Shown in pieces: positions 21,857-30,336 of a DNA stretch of 64,000 nucleotides. Made by a program: the position numbers and the translations under genes. Each line of letters opens with the position of its first letter. Position 1 is the first letter of the stretch. A model generated the notes under the pieces. That model had not been told where the DNA came from. It ran no database searches and saw nothing but the letters and a program-made list of their open reading frames with translations. Source of the DNA: CAYVFC01 sp964450715 (GTDB lineage Bacteria > Myxococcota_A > Polyangia > Polyangiales > JAFGIB01); contig CAYVFC010000016.1 of NCBI GenBank assembly GCA_964450715.1, forward strand, positions 1 through 64,000, read 5' to 3'.

Positions 21857-22236
21857 TATCGTCCAACAAACTGTCCAACAGGGCTCGAAAAGGCGGGGTT
21901 CGACACGATGAGCGTGCAGGAACGGCGATTTTCGCGTCTTTAGCGTCCGTGACAAAATAACTCGATCAGGTTTCGGAGCGCGACGGCCCCGGATGCAAGG
22001 CGCGACGACGAGAAATATTGGGGATATTTCGAGGAGGAGCAACGCAGCAGACGGGGCCGTCCCGCCCGAAAGATGGATGAGTTATTTTGTCACGGACGCT
22101 TAGGGCCCTGTTTGGCCTTATTCTTAATCCATTGGTCGAAGGTTTACTGCGCGCCTGCGGCGCTCCGTAGCCGTCGCTGGAAAGCTCCAGCACGCTGGAC
22201 CTTTCCAACTCCGGTCGAATCCTTCATGGCCCACCG
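21857..22236 (-). repeat. Integrase-flank repeat, copy 1 (interrupted by MITE)
   Basis: Matches 29728..29942 over about 220 bp once the 158-bp MITE is removed. It includes a hairpin (GCACGATG...CGTGC-like), a GGGCCC block and the terminal GGTCGAATCCTTCATGGCCC. It follows the end of an integrase fragment on the minus strand, so it is probably the 3' flank of a mobile element. Confidence 0.7.
21943..22100. mobile_element. MITE with 21-bp perfect terminal inverted repeats
   Basis: Perfect inverted repeats start GCGTCCGTGACAAAATAACT (21943..21963 and 22080..22100) and enclose about 116 bp without a gene. TTA flanks both ends (21940..21942, 22101..22103) as a likely target duplication. The related repeat at 29.7 kb has the empty site. 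Size and TA-containing target fit an IS630/Tc1-like MITE. Confidence 0.8.
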
Positions 22237-22511
22237 CACTTACGCTCTTCTCCGTTTGCTCTTGGCCCACTTTGTGGCCCACTTCGAGGCCCACCTCCTG
22301 TTCCGTCGAAGTCTCCCAAGCTAGTTCGGGGATGGCTTGGTTCAAGGGGACAAGCTCACCCAGTCCAAGCTCCTCGAAGTTGCGGGCGGTACGCTTGTAG
22401 CGGTTGATCATCGCGCTCGACTTGTGCCCCGTCCGGTCCGCGATCCACGACTCACTTCGGCCATCACAAGCGTAATGGTCACGAACGTCACCCGAAGGTC
22501 ATGCTGCAGCC
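22124..22511 (-). pseudogene. Tyrosine recombinase, frameshifted C-terminal fragment
   Basis: The minus strand encodes HDLRVTFVT (catalytic His/Arg box) in one frame. After a one-base shift near 22470 it encodes GRSESWIADRTGHKSSAMINRYKRTAR, split by the shift, with the His of TGHKS and the nucleophile Tyr of INRY, then ELGLGELVPLNQAIPEL. Only the last third of a normal integrase remains. Confidence 0.7.
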
Positions 22512-22604
22512 GTCGACCACGAAGCTCTGGACGAGCTGTTGTTTTCGGTGATTAGTGACGATGAAGCCGATCGGGCATTTCCGGGGCGTTTCGACCCCAC
22601 CTGA
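22504..22604 (+). pseudogene. RlaP C-terminal remnant
   Basis: The frame encodes VDHEALDELLFSVISDDEA, nearly the same as the C-terminus of the RlaP protein ending at 19809 (VDYEALDELLYTLIRDEG). No upstream part is present; the integrase fragment abuts it. This is the tail of a lost third nucleotidyltransferase gene. Confidence 0.65.
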
Positions 22605-22816
22605 TTCCCGGCGCGGTTTTCGATATCAGGCAATGAAACGATGAACCGAGCGCTATCGAAAGTCGGCGCCTCGTCTAAGTCGGCCCAGCGTGACTTTCTA
22701 ATGAGGAGAGAAGCCGTTGGCTAAGTGTAACACCTCGATATCATGGGGAATATCGCGTGTGCGGCTAAATGTAAATACGATTGACAATTAGCAGAAACCG
22801 TGCTCGAGTGAGCAGA

Positions 22817-24001
22817 ATGATTGAACGAACGCTCCGAAGCGCTCTTCTCGGGCTCGCCGAACGGCACCCGGTCGTCACGGTCACCGGGCCGCGTCAGTCC
22901 GGAAAGACCACGTTATGCCGGGCCGCATTCCCGGACAAACCCTACGTCTCCCTGGAAGACCCGGAAACGCGTGCGTTCGCCTTGAACGACCCGCGCGGCC
23001 TACTCTCGCAATACAGCGGGGGAGCCGTCTTCGACGAGGTGCAGCGCGCCCCGGAGATGACATCTTACCTTCAAGGGATTGTCGATGCCGAACCCGCTCC
23101 GGGGCGTTTCATTCTGACCGGTTCACAACATCTCGGCTTGCACGGCCAGGTATCCCAGTCGCTCGCCGGGCGCACCGCGCTCATCGATCTACTACCCCTG
23201 TCGTGGACGGAGGTCCAACGGTTCCCCGAACATCCAGACACACTATTCGAGGCCCTGGTCGCGGGCGGATATCCCGCCGTATTCGATCGGGGAGTGCCTC
23301 CCGGAGAGTGGATCGCTTCTTATGTCCGTACCTACGTCGAACGGGACGTGCGTCAGATAGTAAACGTAACCGACCTCCTCGCCTTTCAAACCTTCCTCGG
23401 GCTGTGCGCCGGCCACGCCGGCAATCTAGTCAATCTCTCCGAGCTGGGCTCTTCGGCCGGGATATCCCATAATACGGCCCGGGAGTGGCTGTCGGTGCTG
23501 GAGGCGGGGTTTATCGTGTTTCGGTTGCCGCCGTTTTTCGCCAACCTCAACAAGCGGTTGGTGAAGACTCCGAAACTGTACTTCCACGACACCGGTCTAC
23601 TCTGCTACCTGCTCGGCGTTCGCGAACCCAAGGAACTGGTACGCCATCCACTTCGAGGAGCTGTTTTCGAGAACTGGGTGACCACCGAGATCATCAAAGC
23701 CCATACCCATCGTGCGACGACGCCGCGTCTGAGTTTTTACCGCGACCGGGCCAAGATGGAAGTCGACATGGTACTTGAACGCGTCGATCGAATCGTCGCC
23801 ATAGAGATCAAATCGGGGCAGACCGTCGCCGAGGATTTCTTCAAGTCGCTGACAGCCTTCGCTCAACTAATGCACAACGCCGATGAGTCGCGACCGGTGC
23901 AATCCTATCTCGTAACCGGAGGCGATCAGTACCAGGAACGTTCGACAACCACCGTGCTTCCCTGGCACGCGGTCGCGGATCGAGACTGGAGCGGTGGATA
24001 G
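22817..24001 (+). CDS. AAA ATPase with DUF4143 domain
   Basis: A 394-residue protein. Walker A TVTGPRQSGKTTL is at residues 23-35, Walker B GGAVFDEVQRAPE near 70, and FILTGSQHL serves as sensor. The DUF4143 part includes YVRTYVERDVRQI, SHNTAREWLSVLEAGFIVF, LYFHDTGLLCYLLG and GAVFENWVTTEI. It ends with a PDDEXK-like stretch (EVDMVLE...AIEIKSG). The ATG at 22817 matches the usual family start. Function unknown; such genes are frequent passengers of genomic islands. Confidence 0.88.
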   Translation: MIERTLRSALLGLAERHPVVTVTGPRQSGKTTLCRAAFPDKPYVSLEDPETRAFALNDPRGLLSQYSGGAVFDEVQRAPEMTSYLQGIVDAEPAPGRFILTGSQHLGLHGQVSQSLAGRTALIDLLPLSWTEVQRFPEHPDTLFEALVAGGYPAVFDRGVPPGEWIASYVRTYVERDVRQIVNVTDLLAFQTFLGLCAGHAGNLVNLSELGSSAGISHNTAREWLSVLEAGFIVFRLPPFFANLNKRLVKTPKLYFHDTGLLCYLLGVREPKELVRHPLRGAVFENWVTTEIIKAHTHRATTPRLSFYRDRAKMEVDMVLERVDRIVAIEIKSGQTVAEDFFKSLTAFAQLMHNADESRPVQSYLVTGGDQYQERSTTTVLPWHAVADRDWSGG

Positions 24002-24040
24002 CCCTGCCGGTTTCCACCGCCGTCAAGGCAGAAAGCGGTT

Positions 24041-25411
24041 CTACTTGAGATGGCTGTTGTGGCCGTACTCGAACTCGTCGGTCCGGGTACACAGACCGCA
24101 GCTGTCACCCAGCAGCATATCGCGCGCCGCCGGATCGTCGTTCAGCGTGTACTGGAACCAAGCCAGAGCGGGCTCCCAGACCCGTTCGGGTTGCTCCATG
24201 ACGGTCAGGTGCCCGGTCATGCCACCGCCGGTGAGCAGAACCTGGTGGTAGTACAGCCAGGCCGCGGGCTGAGACGCGAGGTTGACCTCGGACGAAAGGG
24301 TCATGACGCTCGGGTTGCCGATGTCCCGCTCCCCCGATATCGCCATCACCGGCTTGTTGACCGCCGCGGCATCGCCGCCGTTCCACAAGATGACGGACTT
24401 GATCCGCGGGTCGCTCGAAGCGGCCTGGGTCCCGGAGGCCCCCTGCGAGTGGCCCATCACTCCGATCCGGTCCAAGTCGAGCTTCTGGTAGTAGACGCTA
24501 TCGGGGTCGTCGTTCAGCTCAGCGGCCAGATCCAGCGCGTGAAGTATCTCGATTCCGCTGCCCGTCCAGCGGCTATTGGCGGCAAAGACGTAGAAGCCAT
24601 GCGACGCTACCTTGACCAGAAAGGAACCGTACCCGCCGGCCTGGCCGCAGGTGCCGTTACCCCAGGTGATGACCGGGTACTTCTCACCTTCCCGGGTGCA
24701 GGCGGGCCGGAATACGGTGTACAGGGTGAGGTCTTGACCCCTCAGGTCTAGCACGTCGGCGGTCACCGACGCGGGTTCCATGAACGCGCCGGCGGCGATG
24801 TCGCAGGTCAACTCGCCCGGATTCATTACATTGGCGAAATCTGCTCCCTCGTTCCACTCCACATACCCGCCGTACGGACCGGCCAAGAGCTCGGTATTGC
24901 CCCAGGTGCTGCCGTCGGTCAGCGGGATGGTCGGAGTGATCATGCTTGAGCAGGCGGTTTCCATCTCGTCATACATGCACCGTTGCTTCAGCGATGCCAT
25001 GCACGCGTCGAACTCGGCGTCGCCACTGCCGGCAATACCGGCGTCTACGCTGCCGGCGGTATCAGCGTCGTCGCTGCTTCCGGCCACGGCGGCCCTACCT
25101 GCCGCGCCGGCTTGTCCGCCGGACCCAGCGGCGGACTCGATGCCGCCCGCACCGGCAGCCGGTTGCGTACTGCCGGCCTCCGCGAACGGTTCGGTCTGGC
25201 CCCCTGCACCGGCTGCGACCCCTCCCCCGCCGCCGCCTATACCCACCCACGGGCCCACGCCGGAACCGGCAATGCCCTGGAAACCGGCGACGTTGCCGGC
25301 GGCGTTCTGGTCGGTACCTGTGCCGTCGCTGCTACACCCGGTCAGGGCGAGTATCGCGAAGAGACCCACTGCCAGACACCTCGTACGGGAAGATCCTCGA
25401 CTGCAAATCAT
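24041..25411 (-). CDS. Lipoprotein alpha/beta hydrolase, chlorophyllase/dienelactone hydrolase-like
   Basis: A 456-residue lipoprotein: signal peptide with lipobox LTGC (Cys at about residue 26), a 100-residue Gly/Ala linker, then a catalytic domain. GPYGGYVEW, VFRPACTREGEKYPVITWGNGTCG, the nucleophile elbow GHSQGASGT and SGERDIGNP (acid) are visible, with His in MTGHLTVME. The product ends EYGHNSHLK. The protein beginning at 28462 is a clear paralogue. A surface esterase is likely; the substrate is unknown. Confidence 0.85.
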   Translation of the reverse strand: MICSRGSSRTRCLAVGLFAILALTGCSSDGTGTDQNAAGNVAGFQGIAGSGVGPWVGIGGGGGGVAAGAGGQTEPFAEAGSTQPAAGAGGIESAAGSGGQAGAAGRAAVAGSSDDADTAGSVDAGIAGSGDAEFDACMASLKQRCMYDEMETACSSMITPTIPLTDGSTWGNTELLAGPYGGYVEWNEGADFANVMNPGELTCDIAAGAFMEPASVTADVLDLRGQDLTLYTVFRPACTREGEKYPVITWGNGTCGQAGGYGSFLVKVASHGFYVFAANSRWTGSGIEILHALDLAAELNDDPDSVYYQKLDLDRIGVMGHSQGASGTQAASSDPRIKSVILWNGGDAAAVNKPVMAISGERDIGNPSVMTLSSEVNLASQPAAWLYYHQVLLTGGGMTGHLTVMEQPERVWEPALAWFQYTLNDDPAARDMLLGDSCGLCTRTDEFEYGHNSHLK

Positions 25412-25652
25412 TTGAAAAACTCCTTGTTGAATCGACCGCGGCAGTCACCCGACACCTCCGAAACACCGCCTAGCTTCACGAAAGTCGCCGAGAAGCGAGA
25501 TGGACGGTTCTCGGAACTGTAGAGGTACCCTCGTTGACTACGTGGAACGAAACCGGATTACCGGACAACTCCGCAGGGAGCCAAACCGTTCTCAGATCAG
25601 GCCACCGCAGGAAACCGGAGACAGGCCCGACGGCGAGCAATGCCCGGAGGGA

Positions 25653-26690
25653 TCACGAAATGGTTCGCTCGCCCGGTGTCCTGATCGCCCGTCGATATGC
25701 GGCCGGTGTCTCGCCGGTCCAGCGGCGAAACGCTCGCACCAGGTTGGGCACGGTGGAGTAACCCAGCCTTTCGGTGATTTCCTCCAGCGTGTTTTGCGGC
25801 GAGCGCAGCAACAGCAACGCCGCCTCGCGGCGCTCCTGGTCGAGGACGGCGGTAAAGCTGATCTTCCGGGCGGCCAGCCTTCGCTTCAGCGTTCGCGGCG
25901 ACATGTGAAGAGCGGCTGCCACTTCCGACAAGGAACGAAACCCATCGGGCCGGGGCAAGACGCGGCGCACCCGTTCCACTATAGCCTCATCAAAACCGAG
26001 TGCCTGAAGCTCCCGCTCGCATTGCGATCGCGCCAGTCGCATCGCGGCCCGATCAGGCATGATCAGCGGAAGCTCCAGCAACCCGGCGTCGAACAGTAGC
26101 CGCGTCGCGGGCTGGTCAAAGCGAATTTCCGGCAGAAGGTGCGCGAACCGGGTGAAATAAGGCGGTTCCGGCAAGGTCATTTCCGCCGAGCCGTCCACTT
26201 TTTCCCCGGTGAGAGCGTTGGACATCTGCCACAGCCCCACCAGCAGGCTCTGGTACACGACCTCCCGGGCGCTCCCCAGGTCGGTGTTTTCCTCGAGAAT
26301 CAGCGCGGCGACGGACCCCTCCACCTTCAATCTCAAGCTGAGCGCATTGGTGATGACGGGCGTGAATTTTACCACCAGCTCGATCGCCTCCCCGAGCGTG
26401 CCGGCGCTCATGGCGGCAAAACCGAGATACCCGTACATCGACGCCCTTTTTTGCAGACCCAGGTAAAACCCCAGACCGGGCTCACCGGTCAGGGTGCGCG
26501 CCCGTTCCATCAGCGCGTTGATGGTCGTGACCCGCAACCGTGCTCCCGGGGCTTCCAGCTCCGACGCGTCGAGCCCCATCTCCCCCAGCAATTCCTCCGC
26601 GGTGATGTGCCAGCGCTTGACCAGCTCGACAAGCTGCAGGGCTTGTGACCCCGGAACCGTGTATTCCGAATCCGTGGACGAAAGGGCCAT
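25653..26690 (-). CDS. AraC-family regulator
   Basis: A 345-residue regulator. The N-terminal arabinose-binding-like domain (AraC_bind type, found in OruR/ArgR-like proteins) includes LMERARTLTGEPGLGFYLG and YGYLGFAAMSAGTLGEAI. The C-terminal double helix-turn-helix carries SLSEVAAALHMSPRTLKRRL and LGYSTVPNLVRAFRRWTGETP. It diverges from the VWA lipoprotein gene at 26875 and lies between the two paralogous hydrolases, so it may control them. Confidence 0.9.
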   Translation of the reverse strand: MALSSTDSEYTVPGSQALQLVELVKRWHITAEELLGEMGLDASELEAPGARLRVTTINALMERARTLTGEPGLGFYLGLQKRASMYGYLGFAAMSAGTLGEAIELVVKFTPVITNALSLRLKVEGSVAALILEENTDLGSAREVVYQSLLVGLWQMSNALTGEKVDGSAEMTLPEPPYFTRFAHLLPEIRFDQPATRLLFDAGLLELPLIMPDRAAMRLARSQCERELQALGFDEAIVERVRRVLPRPDGFRSLSEVAAALHMSPRTLKRRLAARKISFTAVLDQERREAALLLLRSPQNTLEEITERLGYSTVPNLVRAFRRWTGETPAAYRRAIRTPGERTIS

Positions 26691-26874
26691 ATCGCCTCAG
26701 AAGACCACAATTTCGCGCTTCCGTCATCAAAAGGCGAGCGCCGGAGACCGGCGAGAGGCGGGACAGAGACGGATGAAATCATCTGACCTCCTGGCCCGTT
26801 CTGGACGGAGATTGGCACACGCTGCTCCATCCTGAAGCCGCAGATCCGTCCACTTCGCGCTCAGGAGGTAGTAG

Positions 26875-28215
26875 ATGAATCAAGCCTATCCGGACTATAA
26901 TCCCGACTCCGGACGAGTCGGTACCCTGCGGCTGGTCATCGCGCTTCTCTGTACCGTGAACGCCTGCTCGGCCGAGGGAAACGGCAAGAGCAGTAGCGGG
27001 ATGGGCGGACTGCCGGCCGCTGCTGCCGGCGGTTGGGGCGGGGCCGCCGGTGTGGCCGGCCATGTCTCCGGCGGAAGCGGTTACGGGGGGGTATGGAACC
27101 CGGCGGGCAGCGGAGAAAACTCGATCCTGCCCGGTGAGATAGAGATCAGCGACACCTGCGGATCGATCAGTGTGGCAGCCGTACAGGTGGAAGTAGAAAA
27201 GGAGGTCGAGGTCGAAGTCGAGATCGTCGAAGCCAGTCCGGTCGCGTTGTACTTCATGCTCGACTTCTCCGGAAGCATGGACCAGCCCACCCCGTCCATC
27301 CAGACCAAGCGAATGCTGGCGCTTGACGCCATCAACTGGTTCGTGAACGACCCGGGCTCGATCGGTATCGATCTCGCGCTACAGTACTTCCCCCAGATGA
27401 TGGGGGACTGCGTGACGGGTGCGGTATACGACACGCCTGCCGTCCCCATGGGACGACTTCCCGATCACGCCGCCGCGATATCCGCCTCGCTAGCCGCCGG
27501 GGGCACCAGCAACGGGTTCGGGACCCCGATCGAAGGAGCGCTTCGCGGGGCGACGGCGTACTGCGCGCGCTTCCAGAACGACCCGACGGCTAACCCCGAC
27601 GGTGAGCAATGCGTGGCGGTTCTGATCACCGACGGCCAGCCGACTTTCTGTGACGGCGTACACGCCAACCTGGCGCGAATCGCCGCCGACGCCTACGCCA
27701 ACGACGGGGTGCAGACCTTTGCAGTCGGCATGCTGGGAGCGGATTTCACCCTGCTTGAGCTGATCGGCCAGGCGGGAAACGGCGACTGCACGCCCGACCC
27801 CGGTGACCCTTCCTGGGCCTGCGACGTCAGTACAGGAGGCACCACCTTCATCGACGCGCTGAACCAGATCCGCAACCTGGTGACGACGCTCGAGACCATC
27901 ACCGATACCGTGCTCGAGATGCAATCGGTAGCCCTGGAATGCGAGTGGAAACTGCCGCAAGACACAGAAGACAGCGCCTTCGACCTGGAGCAGGTCAACG
28001 TGGAGTTCTCACCGACCGGTCTGCCTGCCGATCGCCAGATATTCGGCTATGTAGAGGATTCGGAGAACTGCGGCAGCAACCTGGGATGGAGCTTCGACGA
28101 TCCCGAGACCCCCACCCGCATCGTCGCCTGCCCGGCGGCCTGCGAGGCCATTCAGGCCGCGCCCGACGCCGCGATCGATATCCAGCTGGGCTGTCCCCGC
28201 ATGCCCATCGACTGA
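26875..28215 (+). CDS. VWA-domain lipoprotein
   Basis: A 446-residue secreted protein. A hydrophobic segment ends in VNACS, a plausible lipobox near residue 31, followed by a Gly/Ala-rich linker. A short Glu/Val repeat (VEVEKEVEVEVEIVEA) leads into a von Willebrand factor A domain with MIDAS FMLDFSGSMDQPT and the later ALITDG-type AVLITDGQPTFCDG. The C-terminal 100 residues contain six Cys. AGGAGG lies just before the ATG. It is likely an outer-membrane adhesion or binding protein. Confidence 0.85.
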   Translation: MNQAYPDYNPDSGRVGTLRLVIALLCTVNACSAEGNGKSSSGMGGLPAAAAGGWGGAAGVAGHVSGGSGYGGVWNPAGSGENSILPGEIEISDTCGSISVAAVQVEVEKEVEVEVEIVEASPVALYFMLDFSGSMDQPTPSIQTKRMLALDAINWFVNDPGSIGIDLALQYFPQMMGDCVTGAVYDTPAVPMGRLPDHAAAISASLAAGGTSNGFGTPIEGALRGATAYCARFQNDPTANPDGEQCVAVLITDGQPTFCDGVHANLARIAADAYANDGVQTFAVGMLGADFTLLELIGQAGNGDCTPDPGDPSWACDVSTGGTTFIDALNQIRNLVTTLETITDTVLEMQSVALECEWKLPQDTEDSAFDLEQVNVEFSPTGLPADRQIFGYVEDSENCGSNLGWSFDDPETPTRIVACPAACEAIQAAPDAAIDIQLGCPRMPID

Positions 28216-28461
28216 AAACGCTCGTTGTGGTGGCTTACCTGGCGGGCAAATAGACAAAATGGGGGGGGCGCCGCGCTCCGGAATACTCGGTCCGGGGTTT
28301 TGAAACCGCTTCTAGCGGCCCGAAGTGGACAGAGTTTGGCCCCTGACGGCACGACCATGCTCGCGCGTGACGTCCACTTCAGAAGAAAAACCCTTTGGAG
28401 GTTCTTCTCCCTATCCACACTGGAAATGCAAGGGCGGGACCTCGATGCGAGGAGTGTGCTC

Positions 28462-29616
28462 ATGCATCGCGTGAATCGATCGGTTAAAATCCTTCGAGCG
28501 GCTCTCGGGCTGCTGGCGGCTCTGGAATTGCTGGCCTGCGGCTCGGAGGACGAGATCGCGTCAACAGACGATGCGGTAACGGCCGCCGACGGTGAATCCG
28601 ACGAGCAGTCCGGTTTCGAGCAATGTCTCGAGTCGGTAAACGAGACGTGCATGATTGCCGAGATGCACAGTCTCGAAGAAATCGAGGCACCCTGTTTCGA
28701 CATGAAGTTCATATCGATTCCGCTCAGCGATGGCGGCACTCACGGCCCGGTGACCGTACCGGGTGGACCTTACGGCGCGATAGTCGACTGGAACGTGGGT
28801 ACGGATACCGATTTCGTGAATCCGGTCAATTCCCTGGAGCCGGCCTGTCTTCCGTTCGGCATTGATACCTTCGCCGAGCCCGCGGAGGTGACCGACGTGC
28901 TGAAGGATACACGTGACCTGGATTATTCCCTCTACACCATTTTTCGGCCGGCCTGCATGAAGGATGGAGAAAAGTACCCGGTCATTACCTGGGCCAATGG
29001 CACCTGTGGGCTGACACACGGATACGCGGCACTGCTCGGCTCCGTCGCCTCGCACGGATTTATCGTCATCGCCTCCAATTCATCCTGGACCGCCACCCCC
29101 CCGACGAACAACGTCCAGTTACGCGCGCTGGACTACGCCGAGGCTCTGAACCAGGATCCCGACAGCGTCTACTACCAGAAGCTCGACCTGGACCGGACAG
29201 GCGCCATGGGCCATTCACAGGGATCGGCGGCGACCGCGGTAGCGGCGGCCGATCCGCGCATCAAGGCGGTAATTCTGTGGAATGGCGGCGCCTCGAACGA
29301 CAAGCCCTTTCTGTTTGTCTCGGGTGATCGGGATATGAACGACATTGGGCCGGAAGGTCTCGGGTCGGCCACGAACGACGCGACCCAACCAGGGGCGTGG
29401 CTGTACTATCATCAGGTTCTGGAAACCGGCGGAAACGCTACTGGACACCTCGTGCTGATGGAACAGCCCGAACGCGTCTGGGAGGTTGCGGTGGCCTGGT
29501 GGGAGTACATGTTGAACGGGGACGAAGAGGCCAAAAAGATGTTCACGGGAGACGACTGCGGTCTATGCGGGAAACCCGACGAATTCGAGTACGGCCACAA
29601 CGACTTGCTCGAGTAA
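28462..29616 (+). CDS. Lipoprotein alpha/beta hydrolase, paralogue of the gene at 24041..25411
   Basis: A 384-residue lipoprotein with lipobox LLACGS (Cys near residue 25) and a short acidic linker in place of the Gly/Ala linker of its paralogue. The catalytic region matches closely: GPYGAIVDWN, IFRPACMKDGEKYPVITWANGTCG, GHSQGSAATAVAAADPRIK, VSGDRDMND and TGHLVLMEQPERVWE, and it ends EFEYGHNDLLE. GGAG lies eight bases before the chosen ATG. The two copies bracket the AraC and VWA genes. Confidence 0.86.
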   Translation: MHRVNRSVKILRAALGLLAALELLACGSEDEIASTDDAVTAADGESDEQSGFEQCLESVNETCMIAEMHSLEEIEAPCFDMKFISIPLSDGGTHGPVTVPGGPYGAIVDWNVGTDTDFVNPVNSLEPACLPFGIDTFAEPAEVTDVLKDTRDLDYSLYTIFRPACMKDGEKYPVITWANGTCGLTHGYAALLGSVASHGFIVIASNSSWTATPPTNNVQLRALDYAEALNQDPDSVYYQKLDLDRTGAMGHSQGSAATAVAAADPRIKAVILWNGGASNDKPFLFVSGDRDMNDIGPEGLGSATNDATQPGAWLYYHQVLETGGNATGHLVLMEQPERVWEVAVAWWEYMLNGDEEAKKMFTGDDCGLCGKPDEFEYGHNDLLE

Positions 29617-29727
29617 ACGAATCCGCACCCGGAGACGAAGTCTTGCCGGTGCGCTCGACAGCGCTCGAACCGTGACGATCGGAGAGACACGTCGTTCGCT
29701 CGGCCTGGTTCCGTCCGTTATCGACTG

Positions 29728-29942
29728 ACCAACAACCTGACCAACAGGGCTCGAAATGGCGGGTTTCTGCACGATGAACGTGCAGAAACGGCGGTTTTCG
29801 CATCTTTGGGGCCCTTTGGGGCCTCATACTTAATCCATCGGTCGAAGGTTTACTCCGCGCCTCCCGCGCTCCGTGGCCGTCGCCGGAACGCCCCAGCACG
29901 CTGGACCTTTCCACCTCCGGTCGAATCTTTCATGGCCCACCG
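29728..29942 (-). repeat. Integrase-flank repeat, copy 2
   Basis: Similar to 21857..22236 without the MITE. It contains a strong hairpin, TTTCTGCACG with CGTGCAGAAA, and the terminal CGGTCGAATCTTTCATGGCC block. No integrase remains beside it. The rest of 29617..30021 shows no gene. Confidence 0.7.
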
Positions 29943-30021
29943 GAGATCGTTGGAGTTTTCGGCCGCCTCGCCAAGCTCACCGGCCGCTGCGTACGTCGTC
30001 CAGGCTCATGCGCGCGATACG

Positions 30022-30336
30022 CTAGATAAATCTCTCGACGGCGCGCGAAGCCTCCTGCTCTCGTTGGGCGCGGGCTCGGGCCTCAGCGATCCGTTTGCCC
30101 CAGGTACGCTCGAAGCGCTCGAGCTCGCCGGCAGCGTCGGGCGGAGTCTGCAGGAAACGCAATGTCCGCGTCTTCTCGTCGGTCAGCGCCTCGTAGGCCG
30201 CTCTCAGGCGACGAAAGCCCTCGGGGTCGATGTGCGGAGGCGTGCGGGACAGAGCGGAGAAGTAGGCCCTCTTGATCCTGGCCACGTCCAGGGTCGACTC
30301 CAGGCCGAGTACGAAATAAGGGTTATCCGGCATCAC
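30022..30336 (-). CDS. J-domain protein lacking HPD
   Basis: A 104-residue J-domain protein: YFVLGLESTLDVARIKRAY, then FRRLRAAYEALTD. The loop that should carry the HPD tripeptide reads SRTPPHIDPEGF, so stimulation of an Hsp70 ATPase is doubtful. A charged coiled-coil tail follows. It starts ATGA-coupled to the broken GrpE-like gene, which suggests an Hsp70 accessory operon whose DnaK gene is not in the window. Confidence 0.75.
   Translation of the reverse strand: MMPDNPYFVLGLESTLDVARIKRAYFSALSRTPPHIDPEGFRRLRAAYEALTDEKTRTLRFLQTPPDAAGELERFERTWGKRIAEARARAQREQEASRAVERFI

Noticed and set aside
26875..28215. CRISPR-like or tandem DNA repeat in the Glu/Val stretch of the VWA gene
   Set aside because: A short coding repeat of about eight codons only; no spacer-repeat pattern occurs anywhere in the window.
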